A stretch of DNA of 64,000 bases, from the NCBI RefSeq assembly GCF_007827695.1, contig NZ_VITA01000002.1, positions 310,001-374,000 on the forward strand. The letters run 5' to 3'. The position numbers were made by a program, and so were the translations under genes. The DNA comes from Sinorhizobium medicae (GTDB lineage: Bacteria; Pseudomonadota; Alphaproteobacteria; Rhizobiales; Rhizobiaceae). The first letter of the stretch is position 1. The number at the start of each line of letters is the position of its first letter. Below, piece by piece: positions 46,875-55,914 of this stretch. Under the pieces are notes generated by a model, which worked only from the letters and a program-made list of their open reading frames with translations, was not told the DNA's origin and did not search any database.

Positions 46875-46947
46875 TGCATGCCGCCCCGTGAAGGGTCTTT
46901 CAGCTCGAGGACTTTGTCCGGCTGGATTGGGCGCCAGGCAGGGCCGT

Positions 46948-47916
46948 TCAGCGCCCGCCGACCTTGAGACCCGGCGCGGGTCGCTCGTCCAGGATCTGGC
47001 GGCGAAAGCGGAAGAGTGCAGCCGGGCGTCCGCCGGTGGACGCCAGGGTTTCTCCGGTTGGCTCGACGAGTTCCGCTCCCTCGACAAGGCGGCGAAAATT
47101 CTGCTTGTGGAGATGGCGCCCGGAGATCGCTTCCACGGTTGCCTGCAGGTCCGTAAGCGTGAACGCCGGCGGCATCAATTCGAAAACCACCGGCCGATAT
47201 TTGAGCTTGCCGCGAAGCCTCGCGACCGCGGTCGCGACGATTCGCCGATGGTCGTGCCGCATCGCCAGCCCTGCCGCCGGAGGCTCCAGGTCGCGGCAAT
47301 GGCCGTCGATCACTGCTTCGCGCACCAGCCCGGCCTCGTAGAGCAGTTCGTAGCGCTCCAGCACCCGCTCTTCGTCCCAGGGAAAATCGTCAAGGCCGAA
47401 GGCGAGGCGTATTCTCGAACGGCGCTGCGCCGCCGCCGGCTTTTCGTCGCCCGACTCCCAGCGGGCAAGCGCCGGCAGGATAGTCCGGTCGAGTATCGCT
47501 GGACGCCCGAGCCTCCAGTCCTCCCAGGGAAGATAGCCGTACCAGTCCCGCCAGTGGGCACCAGCGCCGGCCAGCCGCTCGGTATTTTCGGCGTCGGTGC
47601 GCGTCAGCGCCAGATAGCCGACGGAAACCATGTGCTTGCCTTCCTCGCCGGGCAGCCGCTGGCGCCCACGGTCACCGAAAGTATAGAGCTGTTCGATATA
47701 GCCGAGCTTGAGGGCGGTCCGCTTCTCGACGCGTGCGCGCAGGCTTGCCTCGAAGGTGCGGTGGCGGGCCGGGTCGAAGGGTCCGAAAGGCAGGCTGTCG
47801 CGCGCGTCGCCGTCCGGCTCGCTGACGGCGAGGATGCGAGGGCTGCGGCTGACAACCGCAACGATCACCGCATTGAGCCCGATCTCCACCGTGCCCGGCG
47901 GCCCTTCACCCGACAT
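46948..47916 (-). CDS. nadQ: NadQ/NrtR-type Nudix transcriptional regulator
   Basis: A 322-residue protein with an N-terminal Nudix-like domain starting GTVEIGLNAVIVAVVSRSPR and a C-terminal winged helix (FTLTDLQATVEAISGRHLHK then QNFRRLVEGAELVEP), the arrangement of NrtR regulators and of the COG4111 NadQ group in Rhizobiales. The catalytic Nudix box is not intact, as expected for a sensor. It should bind NAD-related ligands and repress nadABC at the palindrome 42450-42476. The start at 47916 overlaps the upstream phosphatase gene by 11 bases. Confidence 0.8.
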   Translation of the reverse strand: MSGEGPPGTVEIGLNAVIVAVVSRSPRILAVSEPDGDARDSLPFGPFDPARHRTFEASLRARVEKRTALKLGYIEQLYTFGDRGRQRLPGEEGKHMVSVGYLALTRTDAENTERLAGAGAHWRDWYGYLPWEDWRLGRPAILDRTILPALARWESGDEKPAAAQRRSRIRLAFGLDDFPWDEERVLERYELLYEAGLVREAVIDGHCRDLEPPAAGLAMRHDHRRIVATAVARLRGKLKYRPVVFELMPPAFTLTDLQATVEAISGRHLHKQNFRRLVEGAELVEPTGETLASTGGRPAALFRFRRQILDERPAPGLKVGGR

Positions 47917-48442
47917 GTTGCAAGTCTTCCACAAGAGGCAGGATGAAGGGTGCATTGCCGTCGGCATCGGCGCCGCGTCCGATGGACCGCACCGCATCGA
48001 CGAGCCGGCCCTTGCGCGACAAGGCCTCGTCGCCGAATTCGACGAGCCGCGCATTCGGCGTCGCGAAGGGCGAAGCAAGCCGGAGGCGCCGTGCGAGCGC
48101 GTGGTCGTCCTGGTCCGGCTCGACTGCAAGCGCTGCGATCAGCGCGGCCGCAGGCGAACGGGAGACCCCCATCCAGCAGTGGATGAGCATTGGCCTTGTC
48201 CGGTCCCAGTTACGGGCGAAGCCGATGATCCCGCGAACATGTTCTTCCTGGGGGGCGATCAGACCGCCCATTCCCGCAAAGGTAATGTCGTTGACGCCGA
48301 TCTTCAGATGCTTCGCCTGATCGATGACGGCAGGGCGATGAAAATCCTGCCCCTTCGCAAGCAGGCTCAACATTTCGCGGCAGCCGTGCCGCACGGCCAT
48401 TTCCGCGATGCGCCGAAGCGGCGAGACCACGATACCCGTCAT
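47906..48442 (-). CDS. Dual-specificity/tyrosine phosphatase-like protein
   Basis: A 178-residue protein starting MTGIVVSPLRRIAEMAVRHG. The catalytic loop HCWMGVSRSPAAA (C89 nucleophile, R95) is the HCx5R signature of cysteine-based phosphatases; a general-acid aspartate may lie in NDITFAGM. Start from GGAGGCGTGAGC. It sits in the minus-strand run between an HD hydrolase (2-base gap) and nadQ (11-base overlap), so these three are probably one transcript. Substrate unknown. Confidence 0.82.
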   Translation of the reverse strand: MTGIVVSPLRRIAEMAVRHGCREMLSLLAKGQDFHRPAVIDQAKHLKIGVNDITFAGMGGLIAPQEEHVRGIIGFARNWDRTRPMLIHCWMGVSRSPAAALIAALAVEPDQDDHALARRLRLASPFATPNARLVEFGDEALSRKGRLVDAVRSIGRGADADGNAPFILPLVEDLQHVG

Positions 48443-48444
48443 GC

Positions 48445-49050
48445 TCACGCCTCCTGCCGCGCTTTGGCGCGCTCGGTCTCCAACGCAACGAAGCGCGCTG
48501 CGAAAAGCCGCTGCGCCTCGACAGCCGGCAAGGGTTCGATCAGCAACATCTCGCGGGTGACGCCGCGTGGTTGGCCGAAGAACTTGCGGGCCTCCTCAGC
48601 AGAAAAGCCGGCAAGCTCCGTCGCTTCGAAATAGGCGGCGACCCGGTCGGCCTTCTTGATCCGCTCCTTGAGCTCCCTGGGCGTGTGGGCCGGCAGACCG
48701 AAACGGATGTGAACGGCACCTTCCAGGCGCTTCTCCACCGTCTTGTAGCCGCCGCCGACAACGGCCTTGAACGGCGAAATCATGTCGCCAATGACATATT
48801 CCGGAGCGTCATGAAGCAGCGCCATCAGGCAATCCTGGGCATCGCAGCGGTTGGTAAGGCGGAAGATCTCCTCGACGACGAGGCTGTGCTGGGCAACGGA
48901 AAAGGCGTGGTCGCCGGACGTCTGCCCGTTCCACCGCGCCACGCGCGCAAGCCCGTGGGCGATATCGGAAAGCTCCACGTCAAGCGGAGAGGGATCGAGA
49001 AGGTCGAGCCGCCGCCCGGAAAGCATACGCTGCCACGCACGCGCATTCAT
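48445..49050 (-). CDS. HD-domain hydrolase (YfbR-like)
   Basis: A 201-residue protein starting MNARAWQRMLSGRRLDLLDP. H55 in SVAQHSLVVEEI and HD at 80-81 in ALLHDAPEYVIGDMISPFKA match YfbR-type 5'-nucleotidases acting on deoxynucleoside monophosphates. ATG overlaps the ygfZ stop by one base. Substrate by family only. Confidence 0.85.
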   Translation of the reverse strand: MNARAWQRMLSGRRLDLLDPSPLDVELSDIAHGLARVARWNGQTSGDHAFSVAQHSLVVEEIFRLTNRCDAQDCLMALLHDAPEYVIGDMISPFKAVVGGGYKTVEKRLEGAVHIRFGLPAHTPRELKERIKKADRVAAYFEATELAGFSAEEARKFFGQPRGVTREMLLIEPLPAVEAQRLFAARFVALETERAKARQEA

Positions 49051-49898
49051 CACGCGCTCGCCTCGTCTGCCTCGCTCGGAAAGGCGAGCCCGCTCCAGGC
49101 GGGCAACGTCAGGCTAACGGGCACGTCGCCGGCAAGGATGGTGTCTCCCTTGGCGATCGCTTCGCCTGCCTTGTCTATACGCACGATAGCCAGGCCATTC
49201 CGGTCGCGCGCGGTACCGAGAGAACCGATCGTCCGCCCGTTGACGGAGATGCTCGTTCCCGTCGGCGGCAACGCCGCCTCGCCGGCGATGATGACGAGGC
49301 GGCGTCTCGCGGTGCCGCGGTGCTGCATTCGCGAAACGACTTCCTGGCCGACATAGCAGCCCTTGCGGAAAGAAAGACCGCCGTTCAGGTCCATCAGCAC
49401 GTCATGCGGAAAAGCATCCTGGAGGGCATAGTCACGGCCGGCAACGGCAATACCGGCGGCGATCCTGAGCGCGTCGAAATCGGCGATGCCCGCTTCGGCC
49501 GAAGGCAGGTCGCGATAGAGGCGGAAAACGGACACGCCCGCCTTCTCGAAACGATGATCGCGATAGCTCCCGGCAGGCGCATCCTCTCCGAATACGACCG
49601 TGACCGGCGCAGGGGACTGCAGGGAGATTTCCACCGCCGAACGCAACTTGTACATCGTCAGGCGTTTGACGAGGGCCTCGCCCTGGTCCCCGGTCGTTTC
49701 CAGCCGCAAGGCTTCCCCGTCGCGGGAAAGCAGGAAATCGAAAAGAATCTTTCCCTGCGGGGTCAGGAGTGCCCCGGGCCTGATCTCGTCCGCACCCAGT
49801 TGGGCGATATCCGTCGTGATCAGAGTCTGGAGAAGCGTATCCGCGTCTTTTCCGGAGACATGGATGATAGCGCGGCCGTCGAGGCAAACCTTTGGCAT
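49050..49898 (-). CDS. ygfZ: YgfZ/GcvT-domain protein
   Basis: A 282-residue folate-binding protein that assists repair or assembly of certain Fe-S enzymes. The hallmark KGCYVGQE at 179-186 lies in LSFRKGCYVGQEVVSRMQHR. The start MPKVCLDGRAIIHV at 49898 has AGGACTCGACAT before it. First gene of the minus-strand set ygfZ-HD-phosphatase-nadQ. Confidence 0.92.
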   Translation of the reverse strand: MPKVCLDGRAIIHVSGKDADTLLQTLITTDIAQLGADEIRPGALLTPQGKILFDFLLSRDGEALRLETTGDQGEALVKRLTMYKLRSAVEISLQSPAPVTVVFGEDAPAGSYRDHRFEKAGVSVFRLYRDLPSAEAGIADFDALRIAAGIAVAGRDYALQDAFPHDVLMDLNGGLSFRKGCYVGQEVVSRMQHRGTARRRLVIIAGEAALPPTGTSISVNGRTIGSLGTARDRNGLAIVRIDKAGEAIAKGDTILAGDVPVSLTLPAWSGLAFPSEADEASA

Positions 49899-50007
49899 AT
49901 GTCGAGTCCTATTCTCTGTCTCGAAGAGGTAGGATGTCTGTGGCGGAAGGGCAAGCATGCCGAACGGTATCCGCCGGCATTCCCGCTACTCTCGTTGTGA
50001 AGCTTGC

Positions 50008-50754
50008 TCAATCGCCTGCGACGAAGAATTTCCACCGGCCGTCGGGCGTGATGCCGACCCGATAGAAATTGTAGCTGCCGAACTCCTCCATTCCCGCGAA
50101 GTCGCCGGCAGTCACGAGCCGGAAAAGGTCGACCTTTTCCGGCGCGGTCAACGACGAGAGCGGTTTTTCGGCAAAATAGGGCCAGACATAGGCCTCCTCA
50201 GGGGTGCCCTTGTCCGCAAGTACGAAGCCCGTGGACATGAGATCAAGGAGGATCGCCAGGACTTCGATGCCGTCCTGATCGCCCGAAAGACTTTTGAGCG
50301 CCGCGATCGGGTCCTCTTCCCCAGCGGTCCCGGTAACCTGAGTCTGGGTCGGCCCCTTGCCGAGCAGCGGCCGCAGCCGCTCGATGTCACCCGAAGCTGC
50401 GGCCTCGACGATCAACTCGCGCATGCGAGCGACCGGCTCCGGTATCTTCGAGACATCCGTCAGCACCTCGACAGGCTCCAGCACCTCCGGAGCGGGGATC
50501 TCATCGTCCTTCAGCTGGACCGCCGTTCTGTCGACGAGAGGGTCGGGCATCGGAATTTCGAAAGGGGTCCGTTCTTCCGGGGCTGCCTCTTCGGTTTCCT
50601 CGGCCGGTGCTGCGTTCCGTTCGCTGCCGATGGGGGGAGGAGCGCCTTGAAACTCGCTGAGGGCCAGCGCAGGCGTGCCGGTCGCAATCGCGCTCGCCAG
50701 CAGCAGCACGACAAGACCAACCGGGAGGGCCCGGCTTGCAGGGTTCCGGTTCAT
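50008..50754 (-). CDS. Conserved secreted protein, unknown
   Basis: A 248-residue protein starting MNRNPASRALPVGLVVLLLA, signal peptide cleaved near ALA-LSE. An Ala/Glu/Pro-rich linker (about 35-110) leads to a helical domain ending SYNFYRVGITPDGRWKFFVA. RFKS-type catalytic motifs are absent. It follows the small gene at 50770-51039 by 15 bases, so the two are probably co-transcribed. Role unknown; the pattern is of a conserved rhizobial exported protein. Confidence 0.78.
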   Translation of the reverse strand: MNRNPASRALPVGLVVLLLASAIATGTPALALSEFQGAPPPIGSERNAAPAEETEEAAPEERTPFEIPMPDPLVDRTAVQLKDDEIPAPEVLEPVEVLTDVSKIPEPVARMRELIVEAAASGDIERLRPLLGKGPTQTQVTGTAGEEDPIAALKSLSGDQDGIEVLAILLDLMSTGFVLADKGTPEEAYVWPYFAEKPLSSLTAPEKVDLFRLVTAGDFAGMEEFGSYNFYRVGITPDGRWKFFVAGD

Positions 50755-50769
50755 CGGGCAGTCCTGATG

Positions 50770-51039
50770 TTACTGAATTGTCCGCTCGGGGGAGAATTCT
50801 CCGGCGAGCATGCGCTCACGAAGCGAATTCAGCATTGCCTCGGCACCTTCTTCGCCATGCAGCCGGACGGTTTCGCGCATGGCCAGCGCAATCGCCGCAT
50901 CGGCGATGATTTCGGGCTCGATGCCGTCGGCCATGCCATCCGCCCAGGCCTCGTTCTGGTGCTCGAGTGCCGCCTGCATCTTCTCGTGGACGATCATGTC
51001 GTCGATGTCTGTCAGGCTTGGTTCCATCATTCGTTCCAT
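50770..51039 (-). CDS. Small acidic cytoplasmic protein, unknown
   Basis: An 89-residue helical protein starting MERMMEPSLTDIDDMIVHEK, rich in Glu and Met, without signal or membrane span. Alternative starts lie at 51030 and 51027. It stands 15 bases upstream of the secreted protein gene 50008-50754. No family recognised. Confidence 0.65.
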   Translation of the reverse strand: MERMMEPSLTDIDDMIVHEKMQAALEHQNEAWADGMADGIEPEIIADAAIALAMRETVRLHGEEGAEAMLNSLRERMLAGEFSPERTIQ

Positions 51040-51196
51040 GCGGCTTCCATTACATGCACTGGCTAACCTAACGCCTATCCGCTGAACCGCAACTGAACGG
51101 GCAGAAAGGCCGGCTACTTCTTACCACTCTCTTAACAAACTTAGCAGCCTTTTCCCGAAACGACACGGGGTCACGGAAAAAGAGGTTAATATCCTC

Positions 51197-51640
51197 CTAA
51201 TTTCCAAAGCGTGCGACGATTTCCGAGGCGAGTGTTGCGCCTTCGGCACGGTACCGTTCTTCCGCCATCGTGGCGGGCTCCGTACACTTGGTATAGACCG
51301 AGGCAAAGGTTCGGTAGCCCCGGTTGAAAGCGGCGGTTATGCGCTCGCGCCGCTTCGGCTCTCCTGCCGCTTCCTTCTCGATCAGCTCCTGCGTGGAGCG
51401 GCGCCAGCCGTCCTCGAGCTGGTCCAGACAGAGATTGCGCAGATAATGCACGGAGCCGAGAATTTCCGCGAGGCGGATCAAACGCTGGTCATAAGGGGCC
51501 GGCTTTCCCTCCTCTGCCGCATCTGCAGGGGGAGCGGTTGCCGGCGGGGCAGACTGCTTTTCCTGGGCCGCCGCAACCGTGGTGGCCATGAGAAGGAAAC
51601 CTGTCAGAAACAATGCGGACGGCCGCGGCGTATCGATCAT
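51197..51640 (-). CDS. TIGR02301-family exported protein
   Basis: A 147-residue protein with a signal peptide (MIDTPRPSALFLTGFLLMAT, cleavage near AAA-QEK), a proline/alanine linker and the conserved block PYDQRLIRLAEILGSVHYLR NLC, written here as YDQRLIRLAEILGSVHYLR then NLC. That block is the alphaproteobacterial TIGR02301 pattern; function unknown, probably periplasmic. The ATG overlaps the upstream Nudix stop by 4 bases. Confidence 0.8.
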   Translation of the reverse strand: MIDTPRPSALFLTGFLLMATTVAAAQEKQSAPPATAPPADAAEEGKPAPYDQRLIRLAEILGSVHYLRNLCLDQLEDGWRRSTQELIEKEAAGEPKRRERITAAFNRGYRTFASVYTKCTEPATMAEERYRAEGATLASEIVARFGN

Positions 51641-52101
51641 GAGCCCCTCAAATCCGAGGCGGTAGCCGTTACGAACCCGGGATTACCCCTGTGTCCGCCG
51701 GTTGCCAGCTTTTCCACGCAATCGCGCACGCTTTCCGGGATGGGCAAGTCGAAGATCTCCTCGCGCGTAAACCAGCCAAGGCCGGCGGCGTCGTCGCAGG
51801 CAACCGCGACCGAATCGGGATCAGCTTCGACGGTGAAGACCGAGAGCAGGAAGTGACGCTCCTCGGGCCCTTTTCCCGGCAGGTCGTAGGCTTCGAAGAG
51901 CACGGGATTTCGGGCCTCGATGCCGGTCTCCTCGGCGAGCTCTCGCAATGCCGTCTCCGCAGGCGTCTCCCCGGGCTCCGCCCGGCCTCCGGGGAAAGCG
52001 TACATGTCCGCCGAGGGCGGATTGGCGCGCCGGACAAGAAGGTAGCGGCCGTTCCGCTCGAGAATGGCGGAGGAGGCGCGCTGGGGTTGTTCTGTCATCA
52101 T
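51637..52101 (-). CDS. Nudix hydrolase
   Basis: A 154-residue protein with the Nudix box GGRAEPGETPAETALRELAE then ETGIE (GX5EX7REUXEEXGU), giving pyrophosphohydrolase activity on nucleoside diphosphate derivatives. The ATG at 52101 (or 52098) is preferred to an upstream GTG. It is divergent from the SRAP gene at 52160 (58 bases between starts) and coupled to the TIGR02301 gene downstream. Substrate unknown. Confidence 0.88.
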   Translation of the reverse strand: MMTEQPQRASSAILERNGRYLLVRRANPPSADMYAFPGGRAEPGETPAETALRELAEETGIEARNPVLFEAYDLPGKGPEERHFLLSVFTVEADPDSVAVACDDAAGLGWFTREEIFDLPIPESVRDCVEKLATGGHRGNPGFVTATASDLRGS

Positions 52102-52159
52102 GGAATCGAAATTCACCTCGGTCGTTGACCCATACTACGCGAAGTGCCACACCGATGTC

Positions 52160-52930
52160 ATGTGCGGACGTTTTGCGCTTACGGCGACACCGGAGGAATT
52201 GCTGGAGCTGTTCGGCCTCCTGGAGGCCGAGGGCTTTCCCGCGCGCTTCAATATCGCGCCGACGCAGCCGATCATCGTAGTCGTCGCATCCGAACGGGCA
52301 GAGCCCGGCAGTAATCTGCCGGAGCGCAAGGCTCTGCTCGTCCGCTGGGGTTTTACGCCCGGCTGGGTGAAGGACCCGCGCAAGTTTCCACTGCTGATCA
52401 ATGCGCGGGCCGAGACAGCGATCGAGAAGGCGGCATTTCGCGCGGCGATGCGCCACCGCCGCGTTTTGGTGCCGGCTTCCGGCTTCTACGAGTGGCAGCG
52501 CCCCGCCAAAGGCAGCCGGGATGCCGCGCAAGCGTTTTGGGTGCGGCCCAGAAAGGGCGGGATCGTTGCCCTCGCCGGACTTATGGAGACATGGTCTTCC
52601 GCTGACGGTTCCGAAGTCGACACCGCAGCGATCCTGACGACGGGCGCGAACAGGGCCGTCAGCCACATCCATGACCGAATGCCGGTCGTGATCCAGCCGG
52701 AGGACTTTTCCCGTTGGCTCGATTGCAAGAGCCAGGAGCCGCGCGACGTCGCCGATCTCATGGTGCCTGCGGCGGAAGATTACTTCGAGGCAATCCCGAT
52801 TTCGGAGAAGGTGAACAAGGTCACCAATACCGGGCCGGACCTCCAGGATGAAGTCACGCCCGCTGCGCCAATCCCGAAGAAAAGGCGCGCCGACGACCGG
52901 GATGATGGCGGACAGATGTCGCTGTTCTAA
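52160..52930 (+). CDS. SRAP-family abasic-site protein (YedK/HMCES-like)
   Basis: A 256-residue protein starting MCGRFALTATPEELLELFGL. The catalytic C2 forms a thiazolidine link with abasic sites in single-stranded DNA; N81 (NARAET), E111 (FYEWQRP) and H171 (SHIHDRMP) are the other active-site residues, in the same spacing as E. coli YedK. The C-terminal tail (AAPIPKKRRADDRDDGGQMS) is basic/acidic and ends LF, as in relatives with a sliding-clamp-type peptide. Starts with CGRF, so the longer frame is ruled out by function. Confidence 0.93.
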   Translation: MCGRFALTATPEELLELFGLLEAEGFPARFNIAPTQPIIVVVASERAEPGSNLPERKALLVRWGFTPGWVKDPRKFPLLINARAETAIEKAAFRAAMRHRRVLVPASGFYEWQRPAKGSRDAAQAFWVRPRKGGIVALAGLMETWSSADGSEVDTAAILTTGANRAVSHIHDRMPVVIQPEDFSRWLDCKSQEPRDVADLMVPAAEDYFEAIPISEKVNKVTNTGPDLQDEVTPAAPIPKKRRADDRDDGGQMSLF

Positions 52931-52968
52931 GCCAACCGCTGCTCCTCATCCGCCTCGGTTCTAGGTAT

Positions 52969-53118
52969 TCAAGCGGAACGCTTCGCGATCTTCTTGTCAA
53001 CCGGCTTCGCCCTGATTTGCAGGGCGGCAGCTAGGACCGCTTTCAAACCCAGCGGGCGATATTTCGTCAGCAGATCGGATGGGGGCGGGTTGCGTTCGGC
53101 AATCTTGACGGCCTTCAT
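52969..53118 (-). CDS. Short basic protein, unknown (49 residues)
   Basis: A reading frame read from the sequence on the minus strand, starting MKAVKIAERNPPPSDLLTKY and ending PVDKKIAKRSA. AAGGAAGGCATGCA gives a good ribosome binding site with 6-base spacing. The protein is strongly basic (many Lys/Arg), with a central LGLKAVLAAALQI helix. It follows the frame 53170-53325 by 51 bases. No family known to me; coding is inferred from the ribosome site and composition only. Confidence 0.5.
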   Translation of the reverse strand: MKAVKIAERNPPPSDLLTKYRPLGLKAVLAAALQIRAKPVDKKIAKRSA

Positions 53119-53169
53119 TGCATGCCTTCCTTGGTGTCTCCCATTGGGAACATTAGTTCTCGTTAATTT

Positions 53170-53325
53170 TCAACGAAAACCATGCCCCTGTTGTTCCTCG
53201 GAAACTGGATCTGATGCAGTGTCGGGCTGCATACGCGAATCTCCTTCCCCTGACAGCCTCAGATAAGCCAAATCGCACAAATCCATGACCGCCTGCTTGC
53301 AGAATGACGAGTTTCGCTTGCGCAT
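53170..53325 (-). CDS. Short protein, unknown (51 residues)
   Basis: Minus-strand frame starting MRKRNSSFCKQAVMDLCDLA and ending SEEQQGHGFR, preceded by AGAGGTGAGCC with ideal spacing. Two cysteines (C9 and C17) with a CX7C spacing, basic start and acidic tail; no signal peptide. It lies upstream of, and in the same direction as, 52969-53118. A different frame over the same DNA (53153-53611) is judged a shadow. Confidence 0.45.
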   Translation of the reverse strand: MRKRNSSFCKQAVMDLCDLAYLRLSGEGDSRMQPDTASDPVSEEQQGHGFR

Positions 53326-53522
53326 GGCTCACCTCTTGACCGCCGCCGAGCGACGCGCGATAAGGGTCGCCATGAAAACGGTTATCTGCATTATCTGCCG
53401 GAAGATTATTCGCTAGCGATCCGCTGGCCTGGCCGTTTTCGTCTCCAGAAATCCAAGATGACAACGCGCGGGGCCACCCGGGCAGGGCTATTCTGATTGC
53501 ATGCAGACTTGGAGAATTTGGG

Positions 53523-54923
53523 ATGGGCGGAATGACGGTTTTGAAGCTGTACAACACGCTGACGCGGGAAAAGACCGATTTCAGGCCGATCGATCCGAAA
53601 AACGTCCGCATGTATGTCTGCGGCCCGACGGTCTACGACTTTGCCCATATCGGCAATGCCCGGCCGATCATCGTCTTCGACGTCCTCTTCCGGCTGCTGC
53701 GGCACGTCTACGGCACGGATCATGTCACCTATGCGCGCAACATCACCGACGTGGATGACAAGATAAATGCGCGGGCACTGCGCGACTATCCCGGCCTGCC
53801 GCTGAACGAGGCTATCCGGCATGTGACTGAGAGGACCGAGACGCGATTCCTCGAGGATGCCGCATTGCTCGGCTGCCTCGATCCCACAGTGCAGCCTCGC
53901 GCCACCGAGAACATCCCGGGGATGATCGAGATTATCGAAACGCTCATCGCCAAGGGCCATGCTTATGAGGCTGAGGGCGAGGTACTCTTCGACACGCGGT
54001 CGATGGCGGAATACGGGCAGCTTTCCAAACGCAATCTCGACGAGCAGCAGGCGGGTGCCCGTGTTGCCGTCGAGGCGCACAAGAGAAACCCGGGCGATTT
54101 CGTGCTCTGGAAACTATCCGCCGGGCACGAGCCGGGATGGGAGAGCCCCTGGGGTCGCGGGCGGCCCGGTTGGCACATCGAATGCTCCGCTATGAGCGGG
54201 CGCTATCTCGGCGAAGTCTTCGACATTCACGGCGGCGGCATCGACCTGATCTTCCCGCATCACGAAAACGAGATCGCCCAGTCGCGGTGCGCCCACGGAA
54301 CCGCGGTGATGGCGAATGTCTGGATGCACAATGGCTTCCTGCAGGTCGAGGGCCGCAAGATGTCGAAGTCCGAAGGCAACTTCATCACCATCTACGACCT
54401 TCTTCACACCGAAAAGTTCGGCGGCCGCAAATGGCCGGGCGAGGTGCTCCGGTTGGCGATGCTGATGACCCATTATAGGGAGCCGATCGACTTCTCGATC
54501 AAGCGGCTGGAGGAGGCCGAGCATCTGCTGTCGAAATGGCCGGTTCACGGGTCCGCCTCGGGCGAGGCGGACCCGGCTGTCGTGGCCGCGCTCACCGATG
54601 ATCTCAATACCGTGGCCGCAATACAGGCTCTGCATGCTCTGGCGCAAAAGGCCACTGCCGATGCCCGCCATCTGGGCGCCTTCGCCGCCAGCGCGGCCCT
54701 TCTCGGCGTGGAGCCGAAGGAGATCGAGCTCGACGAGGCGGTCGTGCAGGAGATCGACGGCCGCGTCCGTGAACGCCTGGAACTCCTGAAGAGCAAGAAT
54801 TACGCGGAGGCCGACGGCATTCGCGCCGATCTCCTCGCAAGGGGAATTCAGCTCAAGGACGGCAAGGATCCTGAGACTGGCGAACGGGTAACGACCTGGG
54901 AGGTGAAACGGTCTCAGGTCTAG
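53523..54923 (+). CDS. cysS: Cysteinyl-tRNA synthetase
   Basis: A 466-residue class I aminoacyl-tRNA synthetase. [16 protein letters not shown] has the HIGN motif (42-45) and a zinc cysteine; WHIECSAMS and [14 protein letters not shown] follow; KMSKS is at 279-283. It charges tRNA-Cys. The ATG at 53523 follows TTGGAGAATTTGGG; an internal ATG at 53532 is the alternative. Confidence 0.96.
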   Translation: MGGMTVLKLYNTLTREKTDFRPIDPKNVRMYVCGPTVYDFAHIGNARPIIVFDVLFRLLRHVYGTDHVTYARNITDVDDKINARALRDYPGLPLNEAIRHVTERTETRFLEDAALLGCLDPTVQPRATENIPGMIEIIETLIAKGHAYEAEGEVLFDTRSMAEYGQLSKRNLDEQQAGARVAVEAHKRNPGDFVLWKLSAGHEPGWESPWGRGRPGWHIECSAMSGRYLGEVFDIHGGGIDLIFPHHENEIAQSRCAHGTAVMANVWMHNGFLQVEGRKMSKSEGNFITIYDLLHTEKFGGRKWPGEVLRLAMLMTHYREPIDFSIKRLEEAEHLLSKWPVHGSASGEADPAVVAALTDDLNTVAAIQALHALAQKATADARHLGAFAASAALLGVEPKEIELDEAVVQEIDGRVRERLELLKSKNYAEADGIRADLLARGIQLKDGKDPETGERVTTWEVKRSQV

Positions 54924-54959
54924 GCACGTCGGGTAGAGCGGCAAGGGAGAGGAAGCGAT

Positions 54960-55442
54960 ATGGCTGACGAAATTCATGCGGGCGGGTGCCAGTGTGGCGC
55001 GGTCCGCTTCCGTGTCGAGGGCAAACTCGCCGACGCCTCGGTCTGTCATTGCCGCATGTGCCAGAAGGCGAGCGGCAATTTCTATCTGCCGCTCGTTTCG
55101 GTGCGCGCCGCAAAACTGGTCTGGACACGCGGCGAGCGCAAGCGCTTTCAGTCCTCGAATGCCGTATGGCGCGGCTTCTGCGGCGATTGCGGAACGCCGC
55201 TGACCTACGAGGCGCCGGACGGCATGGCCCTGGCGATTGCGGCCTTCGACGAGCCCGACGGCATCGTGCCGGTCATCCAATGGGGCATCGAGGCGAAATT
55301 GCCCTATGTCGATCACGTATCCGCCCTGCCCGGGGAAGAGACCATGGCCGACGGTGAAGCGGCCTCGTTTCTTGCCTATCTCGTTTCCTACCAGCACCCC
55401 GACCACGACACCGAAACCTGGCCACCGGAGGAAAGACGATGA
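54960..55442 (+). CDS. GFA-family (glutathione-dependent formaldehyde-activating) protein 1
   Basis: A 160-residue zinc protein starting MADEIHAGGCQCGAVRFRVE. C10/C12, C29/C31/C34 (CHCRMCQ) and C74/C77 (CGDC) are the GFA/CENP-V zinc ligands. The C-terminal SYQHPDHDTETWPPEER block is repeated in the next two genes. GAGAGGAAGCGAT precedes the ATG. It opens a tightly packed group of three GFA genes plus pip; the stop overlaps the next start by 4 bases. True formaldehyde adduct chemistry is not proven for most members. Confidence 0.9.
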   Translation: MADEIHAGGCQCGAVRFRVEGKLADASVCHCRMCQKASGNFYLPLVSVRAAKLVWTRGERKRFQSSNAVWRGFCGDCGTPLTYEAPDGMALAIAAFDEPDGIVPVIQWGIEAKLPYVDHVSALPGEETMADGEAASFLAYLVSYQHPDHDTETWPPEERR

Positions 55443-55914
55443 GTGATGCCGTCAGAACAGGAGGCTGCCAGTGCGGCGGGGTCCGCTTCCGGATTCGCGG
55501 AGAGCTCGGACGTCCTTCGATCTGCCATTGCCGCATGTGCCAGAAACAGTTCGGCTCGTTCTTCTCCGCTCTGGTGACGGCGCCGGCGGGCGGCGTCGAA
55601 TGGATCCGGGACGAACCGAGCTATTTCCAGTCCTCCGTCAATATCGACCGCGGCTTCTGCCCGAAATGCGGAACGCCGCTGACCTACCGGCATCCCGGCG
55701 GTCTTGAAATCGCGATTGGCGCCTTTGACGACCGCTCCGATCTCGCGCCGAAAATCCAGGTCAACTACCAGTCCCGGCTTCCGTGGGTCGAGACGATCTT
55801 CGAGCAGCCGGTTCACGAAGATCCCGATTATTATGGGCGGCAGGAGCAGATCATCTCGTTTCAGCATCCGGACCATGAGACGGAGCAATGGCCGCCCGGC
55901 GGGGTCTGGGCAAG

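Noticed and set aside
53153-53611. Minus-strand frame of 152 residues running into cysS
   Set aside because: Overlaps the start of cysS on the opposite strand, with no family match; the shorter frame with a strong ribosome site (53170-53325) is preferred.
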